Shown piece by piece: positions 45,129-54,610 of a stretch of DNA of 64,000 nt (within the stretch, counting starts at the first letter, position 1; each line of letters opens with the position of its first letter). Source of the DNA: CAUZFZ01 sp963579025 (GTDB taxonomy: Bacteria; Planctomycetota; Planctomycetia; Planctomycetales; Planctomycetaceae); NCBI GenBank assembly GCA_963579025.1, contig CAUZFZ010000039.1, positions 1-64,000 of the forward strand. The letters are read 5' to 3'. A model generated the notes under the pieces. That model did no database searches. It saw only the letters and a program-made list of their open reading frames with translations, and was not told the origin of the DNA. The position numbers and the translations under genes were made by a program.

Positions 45129-47354
45129 TCAGCTTTGATCAATGATAAAGCGAGCCGCAATGTCGGGTTCCTGATCAGTCGGCCCTCTGGAGTGACTGAG
45201 TTTTCCGAGGCCTTTTCCGAAACCGTACGCGGACCGCACCAGCTTCGGTGTCTGCGGCCCATCGTTCAGCAAGTGCAGTGGCGTTGGTGCGCACAGCGCC
45301 AGAATCGCGGGCACGTCACCGTATTTGACGGCTCCGGGCAACAGGTTGACGTCACGGATGTCCGTGATTGAGCCGAAGCGGAAACCACCGGTGCTGACGT
45401 GCAGAGTGTCGACCACTCCCGGTGCAACGGCGCAGGCCGCTGCGGCCTGGACGCCCGTTGTGTCGAGTCCAACCAGATGGCTCCGTTGCGGCTCCGACTC
45501 GTGATTCTTCACGAACGACATCACCGTCAGAATGTCGTGCACGCGTTGTGAAAACAGCGGGTGGTTATAGCCCAGAGTGTAACCTGCAAACTCCCGCGGA
45601 TTCGGAACCTTGCGTGACTGCGTCAGTGGCTTGCCGTCTTTGAGGAATTCACCCGTATACAACGGGTCGATCGAGGCCACTGCGTAACCCTTGCGGACGA
45701 GCATGGCGATTGGTGTGGTCAGACTGCCGTCCGCATTGAACAGCGCCGACTTGCCCTGACCACTCAGCCAGATCACGACTTCCTTGTTCCAGTCCTTGGG
45801 ATACAGGAACGCGGTTGGCAGCTGTTCTCCGTGTTTCTTCAGATTCAGGAACGCGGTGTATTCAAAGAAACCGTCGCGTTCCGTTTCCGACAGACGCTTG
45901 TATTCAATCTCGTCCGCGTCCGGCAGGCCGCGGCCGATCATGACTTCAAACGCGCCGCCGACAACTCTGCGGAATTTTGATCGTGACTTCTCATCCGTCG
46001 GGATGAGCGCGGCAATTGGCTGCTGAGACAGCTCGTCGAGCGCTCGCAACGCGTCAACTTCGTGATCGTCGTCAAGTACCGGAGCCGGATGGTCGTCGTT
46101 AAATACCGTCGCTTCTTCTTTGGACAGCGGCTTGAAATCAGATTCCGTGATCTTTTCGTATTCGAGCTTCAGATGCCGGTTGAAGAAGTCGTACATCATC
46201 GTGCGGCTTTGGAAGTTGTAGTTGTGTGGGAAATCGAAATGCTTCGCCTCGACGTTTTCCGGAACGCCCAGCATGTCGAAGTGCAGCTTCAGCTCCGGCA
46301 ATCCCTTGGTCTCAATTTCCACGGTCCAGTCATTGGCCCCACTCATTGCTATCGGTCGCGGAGCGGTCAGTGCTGCGATTTCGATGTTTCCCGTGTTAAC
46401 TCGCAGGTACGTGGCATTTTCGCAGGTACATCCGCCCTGCATCGCCGTCGACACCATGACCGCGGGAAACGCCGCGGTGACTCGTTCGTCCAGAGCTGCC
46501 AGCATGAATGTCTGCGTGCCACCGCCGCTGGCGCCAGTAATTCCAATTCGATCTGCATCAACGTCCGGCAGACTGGTAAGCCAATCCAGTGCGCGGATGG
46601 AATTCCAGGTTTGAATCCCCAACGCATTGATCAGCCGCAGTTCCGACTGGGCGCTGAACATACCCCAGCGTTCGGGTGTACTCAGGTCCGGGCGCTGTTT
46701 GGCGAAGCGATGAATGAGCTGGTAACTCAGCGAGCCCCCGTCCGCATATCCCTGCATGTCGTAGAGAAACACGATGCAACCCATACGGGCCAACTGAACG
46801 CATCGAGCTTGCAGCGGGTGTCGCCCTCCGGCCTCAAACTTCTCGGCCCCGGCTGTGATCTCCTGCTTGACCTTCGTTTCGCCCCAGTCATGGAAACGCC
46901 CCTGCGACCAGTGGCCGTGCGGGCATAGGATGACCGGGTGTTTCTGATCCGCTTTGCCTCCTTGAGGCCGATACAGACTACCCGTGACATACAGGCCTGG
47001 GCTCGATTCAAAATAGACTCGATCGACCGTATGTGTATCACGCTCGACGCGTCCGTGGACTGTGGCCTGCACCGGCGGCTGCGGCGGCATGGGCCACAAC
47101 CCACAAGCCACCAGCAACTGGCGTTTGACGTATTCTTTTCGTTTGGCCCACTCTGCGGGCGACGAACTCGGGCTGAATGGGAAGTAACCATTCAGGTCTT
47201 TCAGCGGGCCCAGCCGGGGATCATCCGGCAGGCTTCCCTGCGGCGTGGCGCGCGGAACATCGGCATCTGCCAATCGGGCGCCGAGGCCAATCGCCGCTGT
47301 GGAAACAGCCACTCTCTGTAATGCGTCACGGCGGGTCAGGGCGTTGGGATTCAT
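45129..47354 (-). CDS. Large Tat-exported alpha/beta hydrolase (acetylxylan-esterase-like)
   Basis: This 741-residue protein has a twin-arginine-like leader (LTRRDALQRVAVSTAAIGLG). The N-terminal alpha/beta-hydrolase domain shows VILCPHGHW (oxyanion region), FLYDMQGYADGG and the nucleophile elbow GITGASGGGTQTF, as in the acetylxylan esterase/cephalosporin-deacetylase-like family. A second, degenerate hydrolase-like half follows (VVIWLSGQGKSALF, VASIDPLYTGEF, HLVGLDTTGVQAAAACAVAP). It is probably a periplasmic esterase acting on acylated polysaccharide or another ester. Met33 of the open frame (47354) puts the Tat motif at the N-terminus. It is last in a leftward run after PrpD-, DUF1501- and DUF1553-type genes. 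Confidence 0.82.
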   Translation of the reverse strand: MNPNALTRRDALQRVAVSTAAIGLGARLADADVPRATPQGSLPDDPRLGPLKDLNGYFPFSPSSSPAEWAKRKEYVKRQLLVACGLWPMPPQPPVQATVHGRVERDTHTVDRVYFESSPGLYVTGSLYRPQGGKADQKHPVILCPHGHWSQGRFHDWGETKVKQEITAGAEKFEAGGRHPLQARCVQLARMGCIVFLYDMQGYADGGSLSYQLIHRFAKQRPDLSTPERWGMFSAQSELRLINALGIQTWNSIRALDWLTSLPDVDADRIGITGASGGGTQTFMLAALDERVTAAFPAVMVSTAMQGGCTCENATYLRVNTGNIEIAALTAPRPIAMSGANDWTVEIETKGLPELKLHFDMLGVPENVEAKHFDFPHNYNFQSRTMMYDFFNRHLKLEYEKITESDFKPLSKEEATVFNDDHPAPVLDDDHEVDALRALDELSQQPIAALIPTDEKSRSKFRRVVGGAFEVMIGRGLPDADEIEYKRLSETERDGFFEYTAFLNLKKHGEQLPTAFLYPKDWNKEVVIWLSGQGKSALFNADGSLTTPIAMLVRKGYAVASIDPLYTGEFLKDGKPLTQSRKVPNPREFAGYTLGYNHPLFSQRVHDILTVMSFVKNHESEPQRSHLVGLDTTGVQAAAACAVAPGVVDTLHVSTGGFRFGSITDIRDVNLLPGAVKYGDVPAILALCAPTPLHLLNDGPQTPKLVRSAYGFGKGLGKLSHSRGPTDQEPDIAARFIIDQS

Positions 47355-47519
47355 CGTTGGCTCCGGAAGCTGAATGGAGGTTCCTGGCTGCGGAACAGGC
47401 GGCGGCTTGTCATGTGCGTCCGCCGTTGTATGGGTCTCTCGACCGTTCAATCAACTGATAGGGCCGGGTACGTCGTGACCTGCAATTCACGGGCGCAGCA
47501 CATCGCCTGCTCGCGAAGT

Positions 47520-48965
47520 TCACGAGTTCGTTTTCAGAGTCAGGTTGACGAACTCTTGAACCGGCAGCCGATCGAGTCTGTCTGGATCGTCAATTGACTC
47601 TGCCAACGTCTGGACTGCCGCGTCGCTCAGGCAGGTGCTGGCATTCTGTCGAAACTTGGCCATCAGTTGCGGGCGTGCTTCGTCGCGTCTGCGACGGTGC
47701 CCGAGCGGGTATTCCACCGCGATACGCCCCGTCGACGAGCCGTCGTCGAACCATACCTGCACGGCATTCGCGATCGATCGTTTGTCCGCATTGAGATAGT
47801 CGCGTGAGTAGGCGGGCTCCTCAACAACCTCCATCCGGTCACGCAGGTCGTCGATGCGCGGATCGGCGGCGGTTTCGTCTTCATAGTGATCCGCAGTGAG
47901 AGTCCCGTGAATCAGTGCGATCGCGACCATGTACTGCAGGCAGTGGTCCCGATCGGCCGGGTTCTGAAGCGGCCCATTCTTGGCGATGATGCGAACGGCT
48001 GGTTCCTGCGTTTCGATGCGGATTCGCTCGACCTGATCAAGTCGGTCTTTCACGAGAGGGTGTAGCTGCAGGGCCGCTTCGACCGCAGTCTGTCCATGGA
48101 ACTCGGCAGGAAACGACACTTTGAACAGCACGTTTTCCATCACGTAACTGCCCAGCGGCCGGTTCAGCCTGATGGCCTGACCGTCGAACAGGTGTTTCTC
48201 GAATCCCCAGTCCGAGTCTGTCAGTGGAGTGGCATAACCAGGCTCACCGGCCATCGTCCACAACGCGAGTCGAACGGCGCGACTGGTTGCATCACCTGCC
48301 GCCCAGCTCTTGCGCGAACCCGTGTTCGGAGCATGCCTGTAAGTTCGCAAGGCCCCACCGTCGAGCCATGCGTGACTCACCGCGTCCGCAATCTGCTCCT
48401 GTGAGCCACCGACCAGCTTCGTTGTCACGGCCGTCGAGGCAATGCGCACCAGCAACACGTGATCAAGACCAACTCGGTTAAAAGCATTCTCCAGCGCCAG
48501 CACACCCTGAATTTCATAGGCCTGAATCATCGCCGTGAGCACATCATGCATAGTCAGCGAGGGCAGGCCTTGCCGCGCCTGCTGACGACTGTGCCAGTCA
48601 GCCGTCATCAGAATCGCGCCGAGATTGTCAGACGGATGTCCCCACTCGGCGGCGAGCCATGTGTCGTTGTAATCCAGCCAGCGGATCATCGTCCCGAAGT
48701 TAAACGCGGCCTGAACGGGATCCAGCTCGAAGTCCGTCCCCGGCACGCGGGCACCACCGACCAGCGTTGCACCAGGCACGACCGGACCCAGCAGCTTTCT
48801 ACATTCCGCGAAGTTCAGCGACAGAAACGCGCACCCCAGACTGTCCAGCAGACACAAACGAGCCGTGTCGTATGCCGCGGGCTGCCCGATCTCGCCCGCT
48901 GCGTACTCAGCGATTTGCCGGATGATCTCGTCTGGTTTCGAACGGTCATGCTGTGCGAAGGTCAT
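47520..48965 (-). CDS. MmgE/PrpD-family protein (2-methylcitrate-dehydratase-like)
   Basis: This 481-residue protein of the MmgE/PrpD family carries landmarks DTARLCLLDSLGCAFLSL, NFGTMIRWLDYNDTWLAAEWGHPSDNLGAIL (the catalytic region with Asp and His) and KVSFPAEFHGQTAVEAALQL. PrpD dehydrates 2-methylcitrate in propionate catabolism; related enzymes act on other tricarboxylic acids or as isomerases. No prpB or prpC gene is nearby, so the substrate is open. It lies 21 bp after the DUF1501 gene and is likely co-transcribed with it. Confidence 0.88.
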   Translation of the reverse strand: MTFAQHDRSKPDEIIRQIAEYAAGEIGQPAAYDTARLCLLDSLGCAFLSLNFAECRKLLGPVVPGATLVGGARVPGTDFELDPVQAAFNFGTMIRWLDYNDTWLAAEWGHPSDNLGAILMTADWHSRQQARQGLPSLTMHDVLTAMIQAYEIQGVLALENAFNRVGLDHVLLVRIASTAVTTKLVGGSQEQIADAVSHAWLDGGALRTYRHAPNTGSRKSWAAGDATSRAVRLALWTMAGEPGYATPLTDSDWGFEKHLFDGQAIRLNRPLGSYVMENVLFKVSFPAEFHGQTAVEAALQLHPLVKDRLDQVERIRIETQEPAVRIIAKNGPLQNPADRDHCLQYMVAIALIHGTLTADHYEDETAADPRIDDLRDRMEVVEEPAYSRDYLNADKRSIANAVQVWFDDGSSTGRIAVEYPLGHRRRRDEARPQLMAKFRQNASTCLSDAAVQTLAESIDDPDRLDRLPVQEFVNLTLKTNS

Positions 48966-48986
48966 CTGGCTCCTGATTCGGCCGTG

Positions 48987-50423
48987 TTAGTCGCGTGGAT
49001 CGTCGCTGTCCTGAGTTGAGGCAGTGTCGAGCAGATCGGGAACGAGCTGAGCTTTTGTGATCGCGACGTCGGTCAGACTGCCGGGCCGTCCGTCGTGTGG
49101 CCAGGTCAGCCGCCGATGATCTAATCCCAGGGCGTGCAGCAATGTCGCGTGAAGATCGTGGACGGTGACGACGTCCTGGACGGCTTTGTATCCGAAATCG
49201 TCCGTGCTTCCGTGGCAATAGCCACGTTTGAAACCACCACCCGACAACCACAACGAGTTCGCGTGTCGATTGTGGTCGCGGCCGTCCTTTCCTTGAGAAA
49301 TCGGCAGGCGCCCGAATTCGCCACCCCACATCACGATCGTGCGATCCAGCAGGCCACGCTGTTTGAGATCCTTGACCAGCGCGGCGCCGGGTTGATCAAC
49401 CCTCGCACAGTTCTTTCGCAATCCCGCGGCGTTGTTGCTGTGTGTATCCCATGGCTGTCCCTTCAGGAACAGTTGCACGAATCGCACACCCCGTTCGATC
49501 AGACGCCGGGCGATCAGACATCGTGTGCCGTATTCGGCGGTCGTCGGAGTGTCCAGACCGTACAACTGCCGGGTTGCTTTTGTTTCCTGGGACAGGTCGA
49601 GCAATTCAGGCACTGCAGTCTGCATCCTGGCCGCGACTTCGAAGTTCGAGATGCGGGCCGACAGTTCCGCGTCGCCCGGGTATTGCCGCAGGTGATCCTC
49701 ATTCAATGCTCGCAACAGCTTGCGCTGGCGGCGACGGGCACCGGGCGGCACATCGGCGGGGGTCGACAGATTGGGCACGGGCGATGAGCCGGATCGAAAC
49801 ACAGTGCCTTGAAATCGAGCAGGCAGCCAGCCGGAAGTCCAGTTGCGAACATTGTCCACGGGCATACCACCAGGGTCAGTCAAAACGACGTAGGCCGGCA
49901 GGTTCTGGTTGACCGCTCCCAGCCCGTACGTCACCCATGAGCCCCATGTCGGATAACCAGCCTCGAACTTGCCACTGTGGATCAGTCGCAACGCCGATTC
50001 GTGGTCGACCGATTCGGTCGAAACGCTGCGCACCAGTGTGATGTCATCGGCGATCGTGCCGGTATGTGGCAGAACTTCGCTGAGCGAAATGGCTGCGTCG
50101 CCGTATGGCCGAAAGCGAAACGGTGAACCGAGGATCTTCCCCGCCTGATTGGGAAAATGGATATCCAGATCACCCTCGTAAGCCTGTCCATGACGCCTGG
50201 TCAACTCAGTCTTCTCGTCGAACAGGTCCATCTGGCTGGGGCCTCCGTGCTGAAAGAGGCAGATCACAGCGTCGGCGCTCGGCGATTCGTGCGGCGCCGG
50301 TTCGGTCGGCGCTCCGTTCGCTTCAGACTGCAGCAGATGTGCAAGAGCCGCGGTCCCCAGCAGCCCGGTCGTGTGTCCCAGGAAAGCACGGCGATTGTTC
50401 AGGAATTGCGAATCATGCGGCAT
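48987..50423 (-). CDS. DUF1501 protein (sulfatase-fold, Tat-exported)
   Basis: This 478-residue protein of the planctomycete-expanded DUF1501 family is distantly related to alkaline phosphatase/sulfatase folds. The N-terminus FLNNRRAFLGHTTGLLGTAA is a twin-arginine-like leader. AVICLFQHGGPSQMDLFDEK, GGMPVDNVRNWTSGWLPARF and TIVMWGGEFGRLPISQGKDG are family hallmarks, the last with the paired acidic/His residues expected for metal binding. The enzymatic activity of the family is not established. It follows the DUF1549/DUF1553 gene by 20 bp, the usual planctomycete pairing. Confidence 0.92.
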   Translation of the reverse strand: MPHDSQFLNNRRAFLGHTTGLLGTAALAHLLQSEANGAPTEPAPHESPSADAVICLFQHGGPSQMDLFDEKTELTRRHGQAYEGDLDIHFPNQAGKILGSPFRFRPYGDAAISLSEVLPHTGTIADDITLVRSVSTESVDHESALRLIHSGKFEAGYPTWGSWVTYGLGAVNQNLPAYVVLTDPGGMPVDNVRNWTSGWLPARFQGTVFRSGSSPVPNLSTPADVPPGARRRQRKLLRALNEDHLRQYPGDAELSARISNFEVAARMQTAVPELLDLSQETKATRQLYGLDTPTTAEYGTRCLIARRLIERGVRFVQLFLKGQPWDTHSNNAAGLRKNCARVDQPGAALVKDLKQRGLLDRTIVMWGGEFGRLPISQGKDGRDHNRHANSLWLSGGGFKRGYCHGSTDDFGYKAVQDVVTVHDLHATLLHALGLDHRRLTWPHDGRPGSLTDVAITKAQLVPDLLDTASTQDSDDPRD

Positions 50424-50443
50424 AGTGAACTCCGACGAAGTCG

Positions 50444-53400
50444 CTATTCAACATACAGGAAGGCGTTGCCGGCCAGGAGCATCTGGCACAAGTCGATTCG
50501 TGCCTGATCGGCCGCGTCGGCAGCATCCGGATACTCGCTCGGCTGCGTTTCCAGAAATTCGAGTGAGGCGGAACGTTCGGCCGGACGTGCCTCGCGGGCA
50601 AGTGTCATCACAAAAGCATTCCTCACAAACTCCGTGTTCCCCATTTCTTCGTGCGCTCCGATTCGAGCGGCCAGTGCCCGAGCCCGGTCACGAATGAATG
50701 GTGAATTCAACAGATTCAATGATTGCAGTGGGACGGTCGTTCGCGGACGTCCGGTGCAACTGGCGACGATCGATGGTGCGTCGAACATCTGCAGCATGTC
50801 GGCAATCTGAGTCCTTCGCTGCTGCAGATAGACGCTGCGACGAAGTGCACCGTCAGCGACCGGCTTCACGACGACGCGTCCGTCCGTCGCAAATTCTGTG
50901 GGGATGTAGGGTCCGAACATGCGGACATCCAGTTCGCCACTGACAGCCAGCATCGCATCACGCAACGCTTCGGCATCCAGACGACGCATGGGATATCGCC
51001 ACAGCAGTTGGTTGTCCGGATCAATGGCTTGCGCGTGGGCATCAAGCGCGCTTCGCTGCCGATAGACGGCTGATGTCAGAATCAACCGATGCAGTGCTTG
51101 AGGGTTCCAGTCATTGCTCTCGAGTTGCCCGGCCAGATAGTCGAGTAAATCGGGATGCGTCGGTGCAGCACCCGAATAGCCGACGTTTTCGGGTGTCGCG
51201 ACGATGCCACGACCAAAGTGATATTGCCACCAGCGATTCACTGTCACTCGCGCAAGGACTCCCGCAGCGCGAGAAGCTGGCCTGGTCAGCCAGCGGGCGA
51301 AAGCCAGTCGCCGACCCGTGCTCGTCGTCAGGTCATGCGATAGACCATCAAGACTGACCGGGTTGCTGCGTTCACCCAGCACATGTGGAGCAGCGGCCGG
51401 GACGGAGTCACCCGGCAGTTTGTGCTCGCCACGGACCAGCAAAGGGACTGGCGGAATTTCGGCCGAGTAATCCGCAACCAGCGCCAATCGACCGGGTTCC
51501 TGAGGTCGCGCCGCCTTCAGCCGGGCCACGTCGGCTTCGAACTTCACGCGTTCCTGTTCAATCTTTCTACGGATGTCCGCCACTCGATCCGGCGAAGTTC
51601 CCGGATTCACTTCGCTGCGTTCGATCAGGACGTTGTCGACCGCAAAGCTGCGTCCGCAGCAGTATTCGAAGCCGAACCCTCCATCAGGCAGGTCGGCCGC
51701 CGAAAGAGTCACTGCTTTCGGTTCGAGGATGCCGTCAACCACCTGCGCGATTTCGAAATTCCCCTCGCCTGCGTTTGTGACGCGTACTCCGTAGTTGTGA
51801 CCCGGCTCGTATCCACTGCTTCCGATCCTGCCTCGCGACTGGCTGTCGCTACCAGGGTAGTCGACGTGAATGGCCGCTCCGCCCGCTTTGTTGCCGTCAA
51901 CCAGCACGTTGCCACCAGCCAGACCGCGCGCATCATTGAAATCTCGTAACGATATGAAATAGCCCACGTACGGCGCCGGAGTTCCGTGAGCTTCGAGGTC
52001 GAACGTGGCCTGAATCCACGCGCCTTTCGCGGGGGGCGTCCAGTCGTACGATTTGACAGTGCAACAGGCACGGTCCCCGCTCGCTCCCGATTCGATGATG
52101 GTCAAACGGCCGGTGTTGACCACCGCTGCCGGTGCCTTCGCCGAGTCGATGTTCACAGCAGGGCGACCAGCCGGTGCCGCATCACTCGGAGCAGTATTGC
52201 TCCACGTTCCTGCCAGCTTGCGAGCATCTCCGTCAAAGTCGTCGAAGAAAACGGTCTCGGCCGGTTCGCGATTATCACGGAGCCATTTGCGGAATGCACC
52301 GCGCCGGGCGGCGATCGCTTCGGTCACTCGTCGCGTCTCACTTTGCCAACTGGCCAACTCCTCGGCGGATGCTGCACGGATCATGCGTTTTTTTGGTTTG
52401 ATCCACTTCGAGACGTTGAATGCCGGGTAAATGACCGCCTGCAACTGGTAGTAATCGCGTTGCGTAAACGGTTCAAATTTGTGGTCGTGACAGCGGGCGC
52501 AACCAACAGTCATCCCCAACAGCGACGAACCGATGATCTCGAGCGTCCCTTCCAGTGCCGCGTATTTGTCGCGACGGACTTCGTCCGGGTTGCCGTCGCT
52601 GCTGTCAGTGCCGTCCGGGCTGTTGCGAAGAAAATGGGCCGCTTCCAGAAGCGGGATCATCTCGCCGAGGACTTCAACACCGGCCTCATAACGAGCCATT
52701 TCGTCGCCAGCTAACTGCTCTCGAATGAATACGTCCCAGGGTTTGTTGGCGTTCAACGCTCGGATCACATAATCCCGGTAACGAAACGCGTACGGCCGGT
52801 CCGTGTCTGCGCCGAAGTAGCCGTTACTGTCCGCGTAGCCGGCAGCATCGAGCCAGTACTTTCCCCAGCGTTCACCGAACCGGGGCGAGTCGAGATATCG
52901 ATCAACCATCCGCTCGTAGGCATTGTCCTGCTCGTCATTCAGGAAAGTCCTGCGTTCTTCGGGTGTTGGCGGTATGCCAGTCAGGTCGAGGCTGACACGA
53001 CGAATCAGTGTGTCGCGATCTGCTGTGGGGCCGATCGACAACCCGACGTTCTCCAGTCGCGACTGAACGAACTGGTCAATCGGCGTGCGAACTCGGGATA
53101 CGTCCGCAGGCGACGGCAGCGGCCTGGCTCGCAGCTTCTGAAACGCCCAGTGCTCGTCACCATCGGGCTTCAAAGAAACTCGCGCGGGCAAACCTGGCGA
53201 GCCTGCCAGGATCCATCGCCGCAGCTTGTCTTTTGCTTCGGCGGGCAGCGGCGCATCGACGGGCATCTCATCCGACACCACTCGCTGCCACAGCAGACTC
53301 TTCTCGATCGAGCCTGGACTGATCGCCACGCCCTTCTTTCCCCCGCGCCGTATTCCAGGCGGCGTCGCCAGATTCAATCCCGCCTCGCGTTTCGACGGAC

Positions 53401-53563
53401 CGTGACACGCGACGCAATGCTGCTTCAGCAACGGCATGATCTCTGACTGGAACCCAACGTCAGGCAATTCATCAGCCTGACCGACGGCTGCACCGAGCAG
53501 CGTGATGGCCACCACGCGACACAGGTTCCACGTCTGTGCTTTCTTTTCAGTTTCGCGATGCAT
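50444..53563 (-). CDS. PSCyt1-DUF1549-DUF1553 exported cytochrome-like protein
   Basis: This 1039-residue protein has a signal peptide (VVAITLLGAAVGQADELPDV), then planctomycete cytochrome-c-like domain PSCyt1 with heme motif HCVACHGPSKREAG. DUF1549 follows (IDQFVQSRLENVGL, RRVSLDLTGIPPTPEE, YLDSPRFGERWGKYWLDAAG) with a second CxxCH in VGCARCHDHKFEP. A LamG/concanavalin-like insertion (about 430-620, VFFDDFDGDARKLAGTWSN) precedes DUF1553 (LARVTVNRWWQYHFGRGIV, TSAVYRQRS, PMRRLDAEALRDAML, PLQSLNLLNSPFI). It is probably periplasmic, with electron-transfer or surface polymer-binding roles; function unproven. It is the first gene of the leftward run with DUF1501 and PrpD. Confidence 0.93.
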   Translation of the reverse strand: MHRETEKKAQTWNLCRVVAITLLGAAVGQADELPDVGFQSEIMPLLKQHCVACHGPSKREAGLNLATPPGIRRGGKKGVAISPGSIEKSLLWQRVVSDEMPVDAPLPAEAKDKLRRWILAGSPGLPARVSLKPDGDEHWAFQKLRARPLPSPADVSRVRTPIDQFVQSRLENVGLSIGPTADRDTLIRRVSLDLTGIPPTPEERRTFLNDEQDNAYERMVDRYLDSPRFGERWGKYWLDAAGYADSNGYFGADTDRPYAFRYRDYVIRALNANKPWDVFIREQLAGDEMARYEAGVEVLGEMIPLLEAAHFLRNSPDGTDSSDGNPDEVRRDKYAALEGTLEIIGSSLLGMTVGCARCHDHKFEPFTQRDYYQLQAVIYPAFNVSKWIKPKKRMIRAASAEELASWQSETRRVTEAIAARRGAFRKWLRDNREPAETVFFDDFDGDARKLAGTWSNTAPSDAAPAGRPAVNIDSAKAPAAVVNTGRLTIIESGASGDRACCTVKSYDWTPPAKGAWIQATFDLEAHGTPAPYVGYFISLRDFNDARGLAGGNVLVDGNKAGGAAIHVDYPGSDSQSRGRIGSSGYEPGHNYGVRVTNAGEGNFEIAQVVDGILEPKAVTLSAADLPDGGFGFEYCCGRSFAVDNVLIERSEVNPGTSPDRVADIRRKIEQERVKFEADVARLKAARPQEPGRLALVADYSAEIPPVPLLVRGEHKLPGDSVPAAAPHVLGERSNPVSLDGLSHDLTTSTGRRLAFARWLTRPASRAAGVLARVTVNRWWQYHFGRGIVATPENVGYSGAAPTHPDLLDYLAGQLESNDWNPQALHRLILTSAVYRQRSALDAHAQAIDPDNQLLWRYPMRRLDAEALRDAMLAVSGELDVRMFGPYIPTEFATDGRVVVKPVADGALRRSVYLQQRRTQIADMLQMFDAPSIVASCTGRPRTTVPLQSLNLLNSPFIRDRARALAARIGAHEEMGNTEFVRNAFVMTLAREARPAERSASLEFLETQPSEYPDAADAADQARIDLCQMLLAGNAFLYVE

Positions 53564-53622
53564 CTTGAGTCACTCCGTCGCCGGTCCCGACATGGACGTA
53601 TCGGAAACATCCCCACTGCCAA

Positions 53623-54552
53623 TCAACCTGTCTCCGGTAGAAAGGTAGGCATCACGACTCCATCTGGCGAGTTGCCTTCGCCATGTACCTGAGCGACGTG
53701 CATTTCACAGTTGCGGGCGCCCCAGTCGTACAGGGTACGAACGAGCTCCCCACAATGGACGGGCAACAGAAACACCGGTGATCGACCCGCATGACGATTC
53801 AGCTCGGCATGAACGAGAGCTGCCGTTTGCTGCTCTGTTCGGGCGACGCCGGGGCCGAGCATATTCAACGCTTCCGCTCCGCACGAAACGAGGAATCCGT
53901 CCAGGCCACCGGTCGTGGACGCGATCACCGACACGTGCCACAAGCCGCTGTCATTCACAATGAAGTACCGATAGTCGGCCACACGAGAGATTCCTGACAC
54001 GGACAATTCCAGAGAAGCCATGGCGTCGACGTCTTCCGGCGTCGCTTCTCGGACAGTGACCCCCGACGGCGCATCATGTGCGAGTCCTCCTTCAGGGACG
54101 GAGAGGTACATGTCCTGAAACGTGCAGAATGGAGTGAACCCGGCGCGGGTGTAGAGCGAGTATGAATCGAGGTTGAACAGACTGGATACCAGCCGTACTG
54201 ATTTCGCCGCTGCCTGGGCATCGTCGATGATGCGTTGCAGAATGGCACGTGCGACTCCGCGACCGAAATGGTCGGGATGAGCATTCATAATGCCCAAAGA
54301 CACGTGCGTTTCGCGCGGATGCACGAAGCAAGAACCGATGATCTGTCCGGATTCGTCGTCGACGGCCACAAGCCCCTGGCCGGGGTCGAGGTCCGCGTAA
54401 ACATCGAAGATGGCCGATGCAGCCAGGTCGTCCCCCTGGAAGATCTCCGCACGTCCAATCGACAGGTAATACTGATTCGTCGAGTGAAAGATCAGCCGCG
54501 AGACTTCGTCGCGATCGTCCGGCTGCATGTGACGCAGGTGAAATCCACTCAT
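53623..54552 (-). CDS. Two-domain GNAT acetyltransferase
   Basis: The protein has 309 residues. The N-terminal GNAT domain has acetyl-CoA-binding signatures LGIMNAHPDHFGRGVARAIL (the R/Q-x-x-G-x-G/A type loop) and SLFNLDSYSLYTRAGF. A second, degenerate GNAT-like half follows (VREATPEDVDAMASLELSVS, GARNCEMHVAQVHGEG). The acceptor substrate is unknown; it acts in the cytoplasm. The ORF opens earlier at 54873, but residues before MSGFHLRHMQPDDRDEVSRL are Cys/Arg-rich and unlike a GNAT, so 54552 is used. Confidence 0.82.
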   Translation of the reverse strand: MSGFHLRHMQPDDRDEVSRLIFHSTNQYYLSIGRAEIFQGDDLAASAIFDVYADLDPGQGLVAVDDESGQIIGSCFVHPRETHVSLGIMNAHPDHFGRGVARAILQRIIDDAQAAAKSVRLVSSLFNLDSYSLYTRAGFTPFCTFQDMYLSVPEGGLAHDAPSGVTVREATPEDVDAMASLELSVSGISRVADYRYFIVNDSGLWHVSVIASTTGGLDGFLVSCGAEALNMLGPGVARTEQQTAALVHAELNRHAGRSPVFLLPVHCGELVRTLYDWGARNCEMHVAQVHGEGNSPDGVVMPTFLPETG

Positions 54553-54610
54553 CAATCGTCCTCGGATTCGTAGTTCGATCCGTATAGTCAAAGCAGCCGC
54601 AATGTTCGGA